Origin: Candidatus Limnocylindrales bacterium
Lineage (GTDB): Bacteria; Moduliflexota; Moduliflexia; Moduliflexales; JAUQPW01
Assembly: GCA_035559535.1 (NCBI GenBank)
Contig: DATMBG010000011.1
Span: 1-52,166, forward strand
DNA: 52,166 nt
Direction of reading: 5' to 3'
Shown: in pieces, positions 24,269-33,937 of the stretch
How the letters are laid out: the number at the start of each line of letters is the position of its first letter
Numbering within the stretch: position 1 is the first letter of the stretch
Position numbers and translations under genes: made by a program
Notes under the pieces: generated by a model
What the model was told of the DNA's origin: nothing
The model's database searches: none
Seen by the model: only the letters and a program-made list of their open reading frames with translations

Positions 24269-26428
24269 GTGGATAAAGTAACTCATAAACCCCTTAAAGT
24301 TTTACTATTTGAAGTCAATTCAGAAGACTCTTGTCTACTGCAGGAACTTTTAACAGAACTAGGTACGACTCCATTGGAGTTCATATCTGTGAAACTCTTA
24401 GAGGAGGGATTAGGGCGTCTCACGGCAGAGAATTTTGATGTGGTCCTCGTGGACTTATCCGACAGGTGTAGTTTGGAGGTTGTTACAAGGATACGAGCCG
24501 TTACTTCTTCCGTACCCATCGTACTACTTATAAGTTCCGGTAATCAAGGGCTTGCAGATCAGGCGAGAAGGGCGGATGTAGAAGCTTATCTTTTTAAAGA
24601 GCAGCTAAATCCTGCTCTACTCGTCCATACTCTCCAGTATGCCGTTGAGCTCAGAAGGATAAAAGAAGAGAACGCCCAACTCCTTCTTCAGGTGCAAATT
24701 GCTCAGGCAGAAGCCGAGGCAACACAAAAACAAATAATCAGCCTTCTTGAAGGTGTTACAGAAAAAGAACTTATCAGGGCGAAAGATGAACTGGCACGTC
24801 AACTTGCCGATATGGCCCATCTCTATAAGTTAAGTACACACCTTTCAATGACGATGGAGTTCGACAGGATTCTGGAAGAAGTCATTACCTCGGCAACCAC
24901 CCTGGTAAGCACCAACATGGGGACGCTCCTGCTTTATGATCGTGAAAAAGACGATCTTTATACGGTAGCCAGTGTCGGCTTTACCAATGAATATCTGAAC
25001 TTCGTAAGGCGTATACCTCTGAGTGCCGGAATTTGTGGAAGGACCGTATTAGAGTGTCGGCGATTTATTATTGAAGATATAGAAGCAGATCCCCTCCTTA
25101 CTTCCTATCTTCCAATTGCACGTTTGGGAGGTTATCGGGCTATCTGTAGCACGCCCTTACTTACTCAGAGTGGAGATATCATGGGAGCCATTGTTGTTTA
25201 TTTCCGTGAGCCCCATACTCCTTCAGATCGTGAACTCCATCTGTTGGATTTATATGTCCCTCAAGCCTCCCAGGTCATCCATAATACCAGGCTCTACAGG
25301 GAAATTCGAGAGGAGAACCGGCGCAAAGATGAATTTCTGGCTATATTAGCCCACGAATTAAGGAATCCCCTGGCTCCCATTCGGAATTCTCTGGAGCTTA
25401 TACGCTTGCAAGATCTAGACAATCCAGTTCTCCATCGGTCTATAGAGGTAATAAAACGACAGACCCGGTATATGACCCGACTTCTCGACGATTTATTAGA
25501 TATCTCTCGGATTACGCGTGGTAAAGTTACCCTTCAGAAGGAGATTTTGGATCTGGCGACCGTGGTAAACCGCGCCGTGGAAACCAGTCGTCCTCTTATT
25601 GAAGCCAGGCAACATCAACTCCTGGTCTCTCTACCTGAAGAACCTGTGCAACTGGAGGCAGACCCTCTCCGATTAGAGCAGATATTGGTTAATTTATTGA
25701 ACAATGCGGCTAAATATACAGAACCAGGAGGTCGTATCTGGCTGAGTGCTCATCAAGAAGGGGGAGAAATTGTGCTCCGGGTGAAGGACACGGGGATCGG
25801 TATTTCCCAGGACATGCTCTCTCGGATCTTCGATTTATTCATCCAGGTCGATCAGTCCCTCACTCGGATACAGGGGGGACTTGGAATAGGATTAACGCTG
25901 GTGCGGAGTTTGGTGGAGATGCATGGAGGGAAGGTACAGGCTTTTAGTGCAGGTCTCAGCCAGGGAAGTGAATTTGTCGTACGCCTTCCGGCTCTTAAAA
26001 CCCCTCCAAAGAGTTTATCAGATCCAAAGGGGATTCAGGCAATCCAAAAACCCCTTCGGGTGTTGATTGTGGACGATCATCTGGATACCCTGACTACTTT
26101 AAGGGACGTGGTTACCCTATGGGGATATGAGGTACAGACCGCTCAGGATGGTCCAACTGCCATAGAATTAGCTCTAACCTTTCAGCCCCAGGTAATCCTT
26201 TTAGACCTTTGCTTACCCGGAGTGGACGGTTATGAAGTAGCCCGGCGGCTTCGACAAGAAACAGGCCTGTCTAACGTTGTCCTGATAGCCCTTACGGTAT
26301 ATAAGGAGGAGTTGGTCCAACCTCGTTTTCAAGAAGCCAGATTTGATTATCATTTTGTCAAACCCATCGATTTACCGGCTCTAAGAAAAATACTCTATAC
26401 CCTGGCATCTAATACCCATCCTGATTAA
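24269..26428 (+). CDS. Hybrid histidine kinase (REC-like, GAF, HisKA, HATPase, REC)
   Basis: The 719-aa cytoplasmic protein starts with a receiver-like domain (about 10-125) that keeps D62 and K110 but has a weakened acidic pocket (LLFEVNSED). A coiled coil (135-180) leads to a GAF domain (about 195-340). The HisKA box is AILAHELRNPLAP with H362, and the HATPase carries LVNLLNNAAKYT, DTGIGIS and GLGIGLTL. The C-terminal receiver has VDDH and phosphoacceptor D646 (LLDLCLPGVDGYE). The start is a GTG with only an AGG-like ribosome site. It stands alone with its own promoter. No separate regulator gene is adjacent, so its output partner is unknown. Confidence 0.93.
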   Translation: MDKVTHKPLKVLLFEVNSEDSCLLQELLTELGTTPLEFISVKLLEEGLGRLTAENFDVVLVDLSDRCSLEVVTRIRAVTSSVPIVLLISSGNQGLADQARRADVEAYLFKEQLNPALLVHTLQYAVELRRIKEENAQLLLQVQIAQAEAEATQKQIISLLEGVTEKELIRAKDELARQLADMAHLYKLSTHLSMTMEFDRILEEVITSATTLVSTNMGTLLLYDREKDDLYTVASVGFTNEYLNFVRRIPLSAGICGRTVLECRRFIIEDIEADPLLTSYLPIARLGGYRAICSTPLLTQSGDIMGAIVVYFREPHTPSDRELHLLDLYVPQASQVIHNTRLYREIREENRRKDEFLAILAHELRNPLAPIRNSLELIRLQDLDNPVLHRSIEVIKRQTRYMTRLLDDLLDISRITRGKVTLQKEILDLATVVNRAVETSRPLIEARQHQLLVSLPEEPVQLEADPLRLEQILVNLLNNAAKYTEPGGRIWLSAHQEGGEIVLRVKDTGIGISQDMLSRIFDLFIQVDQSLTRIQGGLGIGLTLVRSLVEMHGGKVQAFSAGLSQGSEFVVRLPALKTPPKSLSDPKGIQAIQKPLRVLIVDDHLDTLTTLRDVVTLWGYEVQTAQDGPTAIELALTFQPQVILLDLCLPGVDGYEVARRLRQETGLSNVVLIALTVYKEELVQPRFQEARFDYHFVKPIDLPALRKILYTLASNTHPD

Positions 26429-26672
26429 ACAGGTCGTCAAGTAGGCCCCCTACCCTTCTTCTCTGCATGCGGAGGGAGGAGGAAGGGGACCTCTTCAGGT
26501 ATCTCACTTTTATCCCGGCGCCTACGGGAAGGGGGTGGGGCGGTTTTTATACTTTATATCCCATTTCGATACCGATTGGGTATAGGATGGACTTTTCCAC
26601 TTCTTGCGTACTCAGAAGGGGTTTGTTTTAATTCTTCAGAGAACCAGGTCTCAGAGGCTCTGAGCACCCGGA

Positions 26673-27281
26673 TTAAAAAGAAGATCCAGGCTGGGTGAGA
26701 AACTCCAGCTCTTCTGGAGTCGAAGCCCGGCCAAGAATTTCGTTGCGGTGGGGAAATCGTCCGAATTTCTCGATGATGGCATAATGCCGTATGGCATAAT
26801 CCAGAAAGCTCTCAAAGGGGTTTTTCATGTTGGGTGGAGCTGCCTTTACGAGGCTTTCAAAAGCCTTTACCGATTTCCGTTGAATCTCCAGATCCTCAGC
26901 ATGTTCCATGGGAAGATAAAAAAATACCCGTTCCAGGAGGTCTAGAGCCAGATCTTTACCTCGATCCATACCTCGAAGGCATATTCCGAGGGCCATTTCA
27001 TCCTGGGCAAAAGCTCGGGGTGTATTCCGATAAATGTTACGGGAGAACTGATCCAAAAGGATGATCAGGGCAAGAGTTCCTCGAGGCGTTTCTTCCCAGT
27101 GAGCAAGCTCTCCACTTATCGCCTGTAGCAGGTCCGGCTCGAATTTATCTCGAATGAGTCGGTCGGTTTCTTCCTCTCCACCAAACCAAAGCTTCAAGCG
27201 CTCTTCCAGGTTAATGGTTTGAAGGTCTCCAAACCAAAAATGTAAAATTTCCTCGATCCGATTGGCCGTGGTATTTTCCAT
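26673..27281 (-). CDS. DUF924 family protein
   Basis: The 202-aa protein matches DUF924 over its full length. Landmarks are EILHFWFGDL near the N-terminus, LKLWFGGEEETDRLIRDKF, LALIILLDQFSRNIYRNTPR (about 68-87) and a FFYLPMEHAEDLEIQ block, ending with FGRFPHRNEILGR. The family is helical, TPR-like and of unknown function. A GGAAGGAG site precedes the start. It follows ilvD on the same strand, separated by an inverted repeat at 27397-27428. Confidence 0.88.
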   Translation of the reverse strand: MENTTANRIEEILHFWFGDLQTINLEERLKLWFGGEEETDRLIRDKFEPDLLQAISGELAHWEETPRGTLALIILLDQFSRNIYRNTPRAFAQDEMALGICLRGMDRGKDLALDLLERVFFYLPMEHAEDLEIQRKSVKAFESLVKAAPPNMKNPFESFLDYAIRHYAIIEKFGRFPHRNEILGRASTPEELEFLTQPGSSF

Positions 27282-27396
27282 TTTTATTTTACTCCTTCCT
27301 ACGTCACCTCAATTCCTATTTCATAGGATAAAGATACGGGTCTTCTGCCGAAGCAGATTTCAAACTGCCTCTACTTCATGAAACACAAAGGGGTAA

Positions 27397-27428
27397 GAGA
27401 CAGTCCCGTAAGTAGGCGGGACTGTCTC
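27397..27428 (-). terminator. Hairpin between ilvD and the DUF924 gene, possible terminator
   Basis: Perfect 12-bp arms (GAGACAGTCCCG and CGGGACTGTCTC) enclose an 8-nt loop, 15 bp past the ilvD stop codon. No T-run follows on either strand, so it could also be a repeat or a processing site. Confidence 0.45.
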
Positions 27429-27442
27429 ACCGTTGTTAATTT

Positions 27443-29122
27443 CTATTGATCGGTTACACATCCTTCCGAGGCCGAAGAAACAGTTTTGATGAATTTGTAC
27501 AACACCCCTTTGGTTACTTTGTAAGGTGGAGGGCTCCATCTGGCAAGGCGTTGATCGATCACTTCCTGGGGTACTTCCAGGGTAATGGTATTCTGTTCTG
27601 CGTCAATGGTAATACGGTCCCCGTCCTCCACAATAGCAAGAAGGCCACCGGATTGTGCTTCGGGGGTTATATGACCCACCACAAAACCATGGGTACCTCC
27701 GGAAAAACGGCCATCGGTGATGAGGGCGACACTACTTCCCAAACCGGCTCCCATAATAGCACTGGTAATGGACAGCATCTCTCGCATTCCGGGTCCCCCT
27801 TTAGGCCCTTCGTAACGAATGACCACCACATCACCGGCCACTACTTTCCCCTTTTCGATTCCTTCAAGGCAGGCTTCTTCTGAATCGAACACTTTAGCAG
27901 GACCGGAAAAATGGGTACCTTCCTTGCCGGTGATTTTCGCAACAGCTCCTTCCGGGGCCAGATTGCCGTAGAGAATTCGGAGATGGCCGGTTTTCTTGAT
28001 GGGATTGGATAAAGGAAAAATGATTTTCTGGCCTGCGGCGAGGTCAGGGGCATTTTCTAAATTTTCGGCCAGGGTTTTTCCCGTGACTGTCAAGCAATCC
28101 CCATGCAGTAGCCCTTCCTTCAAGAGTAATTTCTGAACCGCAGGTACTCCCCCAACCTGGTATAGATCTTCCATTACATACTTACCGCTGGGTTTCAAGT
28201 CTGCTATATAAGGCGTTCGATAACCAATTTCTTGAAAGTCGGAGAGGCTCAAGGGGACCTCCACTGCCTTGGCGATAGCCATAAGATGGAGCACTGCATT
28301 GGTAGAGCCACCGAGGGCCATTACCATGGTAATGGCATTTTCAAAGGCTTTACGGGTCATGATATCCCGGGGCTTGATGTCTTTCTCCATCAGATTCCGT
28401 ATGGCCGGGCCGACCTGGGAACATTCTCGACGTTTTTCTTCGCTGGTAGCGGGGCTGGAGGAACTAAAAGGGAGGCTCATTCCCATGGTCTCGATGGCAG
28501 CAGCCATGGTGTTGGCTGTGTACATACCTCCACACGCTCCGGGACCCGGACAGGCATATCGAATTACTTTTTTCATTTCTTCTTCGGTTATTTGACCCGC
28601 AACGAACTGGCCGTAGGCTTCAAAAGCCGAAACCAGATCCAGCTTCCTGTTACCGAGAAACCCAGGTCGAATCGTACCCCCGTAAATCATGATACTGGGC
28701 CGGTTTAATCGTCCCATGGCAATCAGCGTACCCGGCATGTTCTTATCGCATCCGGGAATAGAGATGTTGGCATCGTACCATTGGGCTCGCATCACCGTTT
28801 CAATGGAATCTGCAATGATTTCACGGGAAAGCAGCGAATATTTCATCCCTTCGGTCCCCATGGAGATCCCATCGCTGACGCCAATGGTATGAAAAATAAA
28901 TCCAACCAGTCCCGCTTCCTGAACACTGGCCTTAACCAGCCTGGCCAGGTCGTTAAGATGCATATTGCAAGGGTTTCCTTCCCAACCCATGCTGGCAATA
29001 CCAACCTGGGCTTTATCCATATCTGCTTCGGTCAAACCTGTAGCATAGAGCATGGCCTGCGAGCCAACTTGTGACCGCTTTTGGGTTAAAACAGAGCTAT
29101 ATTTATTCAACGGACCGCTCAT
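27443..29122 (-). CDS. ilvD: Dihydroxy-acid dehydratase
   Basis: The 559-aa enzyme dehydrates 2,3-dihydroxy-isovalerate and 2,3-dihydroxy-3-methylvalerate to the 2-oxo acids in valine and isoleucine synthesis. The iron-sulfur cysteines are in place: C52 (GNPCNMH), C125 (GCDKNMPG) and C197 ([13 protein letters not shown]). The C-terminal active-site segment [20 protein letters not shown] (residues about 470) is intact. The pattern fits the [2Fe-2S] class. It begins after a strong AGGAGGT site. No other ilv or leu gene is in the window, so the pathway is dispersed. A promoter is predicted at 29228-29257. Confidence 0.97.
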   Translation of the reverse strand: MSGPLNKYSSVLTQKRSQVGSQAMLYATGLTEADMDKAQVGIASMGWEGNPCNMHLNDLARLVKASVQEAGLVGFIFHTIGVSDGISMGTEGMKYSLLSREIIADSIETVMRAQWYDANISIPGCDKNMPGTLIAMGRLNRPSIMIYGGTIRPGFLGNRKLDLVSAFEAYGQFVAGQITEEEMKKVIRYACPGPGACGGMYTANTMAAAIETMGMSLPFSSSSPATSEEKRRECSQVGPAIRNLMEKDIKPRDIMTRKAFENAITMVMALGGSTNAVLHLMAIAKAVEVPLSLSDFQEIGYRTPYIADLKPSGKYVMEDLYQVGGVPAVQKLLLKEGLLHGDCLTVTGKTLAENLENAPDLAAGQKIIFPLSNPIKKTGHLRILYGNLAPEGAVAKITGKEGTHFSGPAKVFDSEEACLEGIEKGKVVAGDVVVIRYEGPKGGPGMREMLSITSAIMGAGLGSSVALITDGRFSGGTHGFVVGHITPEAQSGGLLAIVEDGDRITIDAEQNTITLEVPQEVIDQRLARWSPPPYKVTKGVLYKFIKTVSSASEGCVTDQ

Positions 29123-29176
29123 TACTGACCTCCTTAAAGTTTTTTATTTATTTATGGGATTCCCTCCTGCAAAGGA

Positions 29177-29192
29177 GCGTACGGCCGTACGC
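29177..29192. repeat. 16-bp perfect palindrome upstream of ilvD
   Basis: GCGTACGGCCGTACGC is a perfect palindrome in the ilvD leader, between the predicted promoter and the start codon. It could be a regulator site or a relic of the short palindromic repeats. Confidence 0.5.
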
Positions 29193-29227
29193 CCGTACTT
29201 ATGAATTCGTTAAGGCTTATTCAAGAA

Positions 29228-29257
29228 ATAATAATCATGGATAGAGCAAGAAATCAA
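29228..29257 (-). promoter_or_regulatory. Predicted promoter of ilvD
   Basis: On the minus strand TTGATT (29257-29252) is followed after 18 bp by TATTAT (29233-29228). The leader is about 100 nt and holds the 16-bp palindrome. Confidence 0.45.
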
Positions 29258-29287
29258 GTAGAATTCTATATATTTAGTCATCCCAGG

Positions 29288-30283
29288 TTAGGGTTGTGGG
29301 GATGACCCGGGTTGGATGAGGAGATTCAAGCGTCCTTTAATGATTTCTTCTGCCTGGGCAATCATGCGGTGGACGATCTCACCGGCCGGAAGTATGGCAT
29401 CGATGAGTCCGGCATCCTGTCCAAACAGGATAGGGGCATTTTCAACATCCCCGGCCAATCGGGCTTCCAGGGCTGCCCGACCCTCCTCCTGGTAACGCTG
29501 ACGTAACATCCATTCTCTTCCGGCCCAGCGTTCGATGAAGCGGTTACGCAGAGCACGGGCCATGGCTCCCGGCCAGATTTGTCCGGTGGCAATATCCGGG
29601 ATCTCAGTCAGTACGGTGTCATGACCGTCACTTCGGATGATAGCCTGCTTGAGATTAGGGTGAAGGGGTGATTCCTCGGTGGCCAGCATGCGGGTTCCCA
29701 GGAGAACTCCCTCTGCTCCCAGGGCCAGAGCGGCAACCAATCCACGTCCGTCGGCGATGCCCCCTGCCGCAAGTACAGGGCGCGGTGCAACCACCCTTAC
29801 CACCATGGGTATCAGGGCCATGGAGGCCATCCACCCCACGTGGCCACCCCCCTCGGTACCCTGGGCGATAATGACGTCGGCCCCCGCTTCAGCGGCCCGT
29901 ATGGCTTCGGGAACTTCGCTAACCATGTGAATAACCTTTAATCCGGCCTCGTGTACACGGTCAAAATAGGATCGCAGGTCTTGATTAGAACGTGCCCAGG
30001 CAGTGGAAATAACCGGAGCTCCGGCAGTCAGAGCAGCCTCAAAGCTTGCATCGTCGGTTCGGAATAAAAGGTAATTTACCCCAAAAGGCTTGTTGGTCGT
30101 AGCCCGAATGGCAGTAATCTGTTCATTTATCTGAGCAGCGCTCATTCCGGTAACTCCCAGAATACCCAGTCCACCTGCATTGGAGACAGCAGCAACCAGG
30201 GGTACAGAGGTTCCGGTACTCATTCCACCCAGAACAATGGGATGGGTAATTCCGAGAAGGTCGCAAATCGGTGTATGGATCAT
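29288..30283 (-). CDS. Nitronate monooxygenase family flavoprotein
   Basis: The 331-aa TIM-barrel flavoprotein belongs to the nitronate monooxygenase/2-nitropropane dioxygenase family. Typical blocks are HPIVLGGMSTGTSVPLVAAV at the N-terminus, NAGGLGILG, FGVNYLLF, IIAQGTEGGGHVG with the catalytic-loop His, VLAAGGIADGRG and GVLLGTRMLATEES, which binds the FMN phosphate. It should oxidise alkyl nitronates with oxygen. It lies 24 bp downstream of the SagB/ThcOx-type gene, so the two are probably cotranscribed, although a joint substrate is not known. Confidence 0.92.
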   Translation of the reverse strand: MIHTPICDLLGITHPIVLGGMSTGTSVPLVAAVSNAGGLGILGVTGMSAAQINEQITAIRATTNKPFGVNYLLFRTDDASFEAALTAGAPVISTAWARSNQDLRSYFDRVHEAGLKVIHMVSEVPEAIRAAEAGADVIIAQGTEGGGHVGWMASMALIPMVVRVVAPRPVLAAGGIADGRGLVAALALGAEGVLLGTRMLATEESPLHPNLKQAIIRSDGHDTVLTEIPDIATGQIWPGAMARALRNRFIERWAGREWMLRQRYQEEGRAALEARLAGDVENAPILFGQDAGLIDAILPAGEIVHRMIAQAEEIIKGRLNLLIQPGSSPQP

Positions 30284-30307
30284 TTTTCCACTCCTTCATC
30301 CTTCTGG

Positions 30308-31846
30308 TTAAGACTTCGGTTTAATCCCTACCCCTACTGCTACCAGGAAAATGGTACTTTTTCCAGCAGCATGGGGCGAGAAGAACTCCACGACTGCGTC
30401 ATCATAAAAGGTCAAACCCGTTGCACCCAGGCGTTGGGCATACGCCGCCAGATAGAGTTTTCCTCCTAGAATGCCCGCTTCCAGTTGAACCGCCCGATAG
30501 CCCCGGTTCCCAAACCGTTCCAATATCCCATGGAGATCTGCAAGAAAAAAGACATCCACACTGGCATCTGCCGGTAATTCCTGCTCAAGCCCTAAATAGC
30601 CTGCCTGTTGCCTGAAGTCTCCTTCTTTAAGTAGTTCGAGGGCTTTTCTGTCCCGACGAAAGAAATACGCACCCGGAGGCAGGCCCTCCACGGCATGGAC
30701 TATGAGGTAGAGGTCGTTGAGTTGTGTACCGAAAGGCTCAAGAAAATCCGCAGATATTCCTCGTGTAGCCAGAGAGAGTAAAATAGAGAGTTGTACAAAG
30801 GAAATCGACTCCCAGGCAAACTGTCTCGAAGACCCCCGCCTCAGGATAACCTTGTGAATGGGATCCACAGGCAGTTCTTCCTCCCGATAGGGTGGGAGGG
30901 GAAAAAGCCTTCCTGTCGGTTCCGGAGTCGATATCTGGAAAGTTCCGCTTCGCCAGATGCGGACCTCTTCAGGGCTCGTAAGCATGGAGGCTTCATGCAT
31001 CTTTCTCATACTGGGATAATCCACTTCTCGCCTGGACAGGGGAACCGTTTCAAGATGGAGGGGTAAGATTTCTTCCTGGACCGCCGGGGGTGGTTCGGTA
31101 ACCCGACCCAGAGGTACCAGTGAGAGAGCCACTTCACGCCGGGTATCGAGATCCAATAGCCGATTCACTTCCTCGTCCACAAACCCCAACACAATCCGCG
31201 CAGGCACCTGGAGTGATGTAGAGATCGATAGAAGATTGGCCAGGATGGTTCCATTATCCCAAAAGAAATGCCGATAGGTTCGAGCCCTGTATTTCCAGGC
31301 ATTGCGCCAATAGGTTCCGGTACAGATAAGGATTGCCGGGGACTGAGAGATGACAGGCTCATCTCCACTGGCCTTTACCAATATTCCCCGATAGTCTCCC
31401 CGACGTAATCGCCTGAGGGCAAAATCCCGTACACCAAAATGATAAACCCCGGCTTCCAGATCGGGCAGGTTACCACAGACCAGGTAGAGTTCTATTTCGT
31501 AGAGCGCTCCTGTACAAGCAGCCGCACGAAAGTAAATCTCTCCGCCGGGATAAGTCCTTCGCCGGGTAATACCTGCAGAGAAATAAAGAATTCGTGCCAG
31601 GGTAGTAAGATCTGGGATACAATCTCCTTCCGGTCGGATGTTCACTCCGGAGATGGCCGCTCCTGCAGCCATCTCCGGTGGATCCATGGGATTTGGTAAA
31701 GAAATAGGTTCGAGGGTAGAGTAAATTTTAAACGGAAGAGGCTGATTCTCCCAATCTAAAAAATGGGGCTGGTTACGGACACTCCAATAGGAGTGTTTCG
31801 TTGCATTATGATAAGCCCAGGTGGCTTCTATATTACTGTTGACCAT
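30308..31846 (-). CDS. SagB/ThcOx-type nitroreductase-fold oxidoreductase
   Basis: The 512-aa protein contains two nitroreductase-like halves, as in stand-alone SagB/ThcOx family dehydrogenases. The N-terminus AWAYHNATKHSYWSVRNQ-type motif is present (seen as TWAYHNATKHSYWSVRNQP), followed by HFLDWENQPLPFKIY. The second half begins near residue 325 (ILRRGSSRQFAWESIS) and ends with YLAAYAQRLGATGLTFYDD. FMN binding is expected. In azole-type RiPP clusters SagB oxidises azolines, but no YcaO cyclodehydratase or precursor peptide is visible here, so a different role is likely. The start overlaps the DUF4440 gene by 14 bp. Confidence 0.85.
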   Translation of the reverse strand: MVNSNIEATWAYHNATKHSYWSVRNQPHFLDWENQPLPFKIYSTLEPISLPNPMDPPEMAAGAAISGVNIRPEGDCIPDLTTLARILYFSAGITRRRTYPGGEIYFRAAACTGALYEIELYLVCGNLPDLEAGVYHFGVRDFALRRLRRGDYRGILVKASGDEPVISQSPAILICTGTYWRNAWKYRARTYRHFFWDNGTILANLLSISTSLQVPARIVLGFVDEEVNRLLDLDTRREVALSLVPLGRVTEPPPAVQEEILPLHLETVPLSRREVDYPSMRKMHEASMLTSPEEVRIWRSGTFQISTPEPTGRLFPLPPYREEELPVDPIHKVILRRGSSRQFAWESISFVQLSILLSLATRGISADFLEPFGTQLNDLYLIVHAVEGLPPGAYFFRRDRKALELLKEGDFRQQAGYLGLEQELPADASVDVFFLADLHGILERFGNRGYRAVQLEAGILGGKLYLAAYAQRLGATGLTFYDDAVVEFFSPHAAGKSTIFLVAVGVGIKPKS

Positions 31847-32327
31847 GATGTCCTGACATATCGTTGTTCCAGGTATCTACCTGAATTTTCCAGGAACCAT
31901 CCGCCTGCCGTTTCCATATATCGAGAAATTTACCCGAATCGGTTACCGGGGGATGATCCTGAGGCTGGACGGTAAGGGTGTATTTCCCGATTCGGTAGGC
32001 CAGATCTCCACTTACCTGGATATCCACAACGGTTGTGTTTACATTCTTTATGCCCATTTGAATACTCGTATGCCAGAATTCCTGGATCGCCGACCTTCCT
32101 TTGATCATTTCACTATTCGGTGGCATAAGGATGGCATCATCGGCATAAAGGGCAGCCGCTGCAGAGGCATCCCCTTTGTTAATTGCTTCAACAAATTTGA
32201 TCCCACCTTCTTCGAGAATCTTACGAACCTGACTGATATCCTTTTCTTCGCTTTGTACCAATGAAGCGGAGAAGATTATCCACAAGAACATCCATCCAGG
32301 TAGAAAACCATAACGTGGGAATTTCAT
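31833..32327 (-). CDS. Exported SnoaL-like/DUF4440 protein
   Basis: The protein (164 aa from the ATG at 32327) has an N-terminal signal sequence (FLPGWMFLWIIFSASLVQS). A DUF4440/SnoaL-like alpha-beta barrel follows: FVEAINKGDASAAAALYADD, AILMPPNSEMIKGRSAIQEF and a C-terminal strand with DIWKRQADGSWKI. Such domains bind small ligands or act as isomerase-like enzymes; a function cannot be assigned. I prefer this start because a GGAAGG site precedes it and the hydrophobic signal begins directly. The stop codon overlaps the start of the SagB-type gene, so the two are translationally coupled. Confidence 0.85.
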   Translation of the reverse strand: MKFPRYGFLPGWMFLWIIFSASLVQSEEKDISQVRKILEEGGIKFVEAINKGDASAAAALYADDAILMPPNSEMIKGRSAIQEFWHTSIQMGIKNVNTTVVDIQVSGDLAYRIGKYTLTVQPQDHPPVTDSGKFLDIWKRQADGSWKIQVDTWNNDMSGHHGQQ

Positions 32328-32496
32328 AACACCTTCCTTTTGTAACGAAAGTATCTGGTTGAAGTTACCTACCTCAGCAGACACCTTCTCAGGCCTTACC
32401 CAAGATAGTCTCTTAACCGGATATACCCGGTAACTCTACAAAACTCCCCCCGGCAGTTAGTGTCAAGGTGAAACTTAACTGAAGCGCAGGTTGAGA

Positions 32497-33054
32497 TTAC
32501 TTCTTTCTCCCACGGGTAAGCCAGACCATCTCTGCAATTGTAACCTGGCTTTCATCCCGGTGGATTAATTCAATGACATCTCCGGCTCCAACTTCTCCTT
32601 CCTGTAAAACCGTGAGATAAAATCCCGTACGACCACTGGTCAGAAACCTCCGGATGATGTCGGCCCTCCCAAACTTGACCCCCAATTTGTAACAGGGCAT
32701 TCGGGGTTGCGTAACCATGACTTCAGCCGAGCCGATTCGAAATCGATCCCCTTTATGGACCTCATTTTCCCATAAACCTTTGGTGGTGAAGTTCTCACCG
32801 AACATACCCCAGGGCAGGTTCATGCCAGGGAATTGTTGCTGCCAAAACCCATAATGTTCAGAAGGGTATACGTAAACTGCTTTGTTCTCCCCCCCATGTA
32901 CCGACAGATCTGCCTGTCGGTCCCCGTCCAGATTATATTTTTGTAGTAAAATACGGCGATCCCGGACAGGTTCTTTGAAAATTCCCGTCATCACGATCTT
33001 GCCCTTCCAGGTTATAGGACGGGGACTTCCTATATTAACAGAAATGAGTTTCAT
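32497..33054 (-). CDS. MOSC domain protein (YiiM-like)
   Basis: The 185-aa protein starts at MKLISVNIGSPRP; the longer open frame upstream merely reads through a GC-rich palindrome. The MOSC core shows DGDRQADLSVHGGENKAVYV, a GMFGENFTT loop and the conserved cysteine in TQPRMPCYKLG, which in related proteins handles the molybdenum cofactor or its sulfur. The C-terminal 3-alpha extension (VTIAEMVWLTRG) is present, as in YiiM. A role in N-hydroxylated base detoxification or Moco-linked chemistry is possible. It has no obvious partner among its neighbours. Confidence 0.9.
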   Translation of the reverse strand: MKLISVNIGSPRPITWKGKIVMTGIFKEPVRDRRILLQKYNLDGDRQADLSVHGGENKAVYVYPSEHYGFWQQQFPGMNLPWGMFGENFTTKGLWENEVHKGDRFRIGSAEVMVTQPRMPCYKLGVKFGRADIIRRFLTSGRTGFYLTVLQEGEVGAGDVIELIHRDESQVTIAEMVWLTRGRKK

Positions 33055-33062
33055 GGATCCCA

Positions 33063-33145
33063 GGCCCTCACCCTCAGCCCCTCTCCGCCCCCACCCCTTC
33101 CCTCCCCGTGGACGGGGAGGGGGAGAGGGGCCGGGGGTGAGGGCC
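33063..33145. repeat. GC-rich palindrome
   Basis: GGCCCTCACCC and GGGTGAGGGCC form the ends. Inside, CCCCTCTCC faces GGAGAGGGG and CTCCCCGT faces ACGGGGAG around a 2-nt centre. It sits between the SGNH hydrolase and MOSC genes. The right end of the window (52104-52166) resembles its left arm. Confidence 0.75.
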
Positions 33146-33180
33146 ACTTAAACGTTAAGTAAAACTAAGTGGACCCTGGA

Positions 33181-33909
33181 CTAAGGAGGATTTGTTTTAC
33201 TTCTAAGAACCTTAACCAGGGCCGTGTACCACCTGGTGGCCATTTTCTCCTCTCCCGATTCATTGGGATGGAGGCCATCAAAGGTATCCTCCCGGGCATC
33301 GAAACCCTCGGCTTGATTAACCAGAAGAACAGGGGATTCCCTAGTATTTTTTGCCATGGCCAGCCGGGATATCTCTGCATTCAACTTTTGAATGGCAGGA
33401 CTGGGTGGATAGGTTGGAATGATTTGGGCCAAAAGCACGATTATGTGAGCATTCTGACGACGTAAGATATCTATAATTTCGCCCAATTCTTGAACGGTAC
33501 TGGAGATACTGTGCCCCCGGCCCAGATCGTTATGTCCCAGGTGAATCAGCACGATATCCGGTTGATAAGTGGTTGCCCATCCATCGATTTTTTCCAGGAT
33601 TTGATCCACCCGCCAGCCCCAATGGCCCTCGTGATCCAGATCAAAATCAGGATTCGGAGGCGGGCCTCCGAAGTTTTCCTTCTGGCTTCCGACAAAGTCT
33701 ATATTATATCCGTCGGCTTTGAGCTTTTGCCATAAGTTCCTGCGGTAGCTGTTATGTTGAGAATCCGATTGGGTGATGGAATCACCCAACGGCATTATTT
33801 TAACAGGCTTCGCCCTGTATAAGCGGACAGGGTCTACAGGGATTAAGATCAGGGCTATCAGAAAAGTCAGAGTGGTTAAAATTTTTACAAAGGGATCCTT
33901 AAAACTCAT
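33181..33909 (-). CDS. SGNH/GDSL hydrolase, exported
   Basis: The 242-aa protein has an N-terminal signal or anchor (residues 7-27). The SGNH blocks are complete: block I MPLGDSITQ with nucleophile S44, block II around GHWGWR, block III LGHND with N127, and block V DGLHPNESG with D211 and H214. It is an esterase, lipase or carbohydrate deacetylase acting outside the cytoplasm; the substrate is unknown. It lies 28 bp after the allantoinase gene on the same strand and may be cotranscribed with it, although the functional link is unclear. Confidence 0.9.
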   Translation of the reverse strand: MSFKDPFVKILTTLTFLIALILIPVDPVRLYRAKPVKIMPLGDSITQSDSQHNSYRRNLWQKLKADGYNIDFVGSQKENFGGPPPNPDFDLDHEGHWGWRVDQILEKIDGWATTYQPDIVLIHLGHNDLGRGHSISSTVQELGEIIDILRRQNAHIIVLLAQIIPTYPPSPAIQKLNAEISRLAMAKNTRESPVLLVNQAEGFDAREDTFDGLHPNESGEEKMATRWYTALVKVLRSKTNPP

Positions 33910-33937
33910 ATAAAATCAACAGAGGTCCTTGACTACC

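Noticed and set aside
30308-31846. RiPP biosynthesis cluster because of the SagB-like protein
   Set aside because: No YcaO, precursor peptide, leader-binding domain or exporter is near; the protein is a stand-alone SagB/ThcOx type.
33055-33147. N-terminal extension of the MOSC protein (MALTPGPSPP and onward)
   Set aside because: It translates the GC-rich palindrome; homologous sequence begins at MKLISVNIG.
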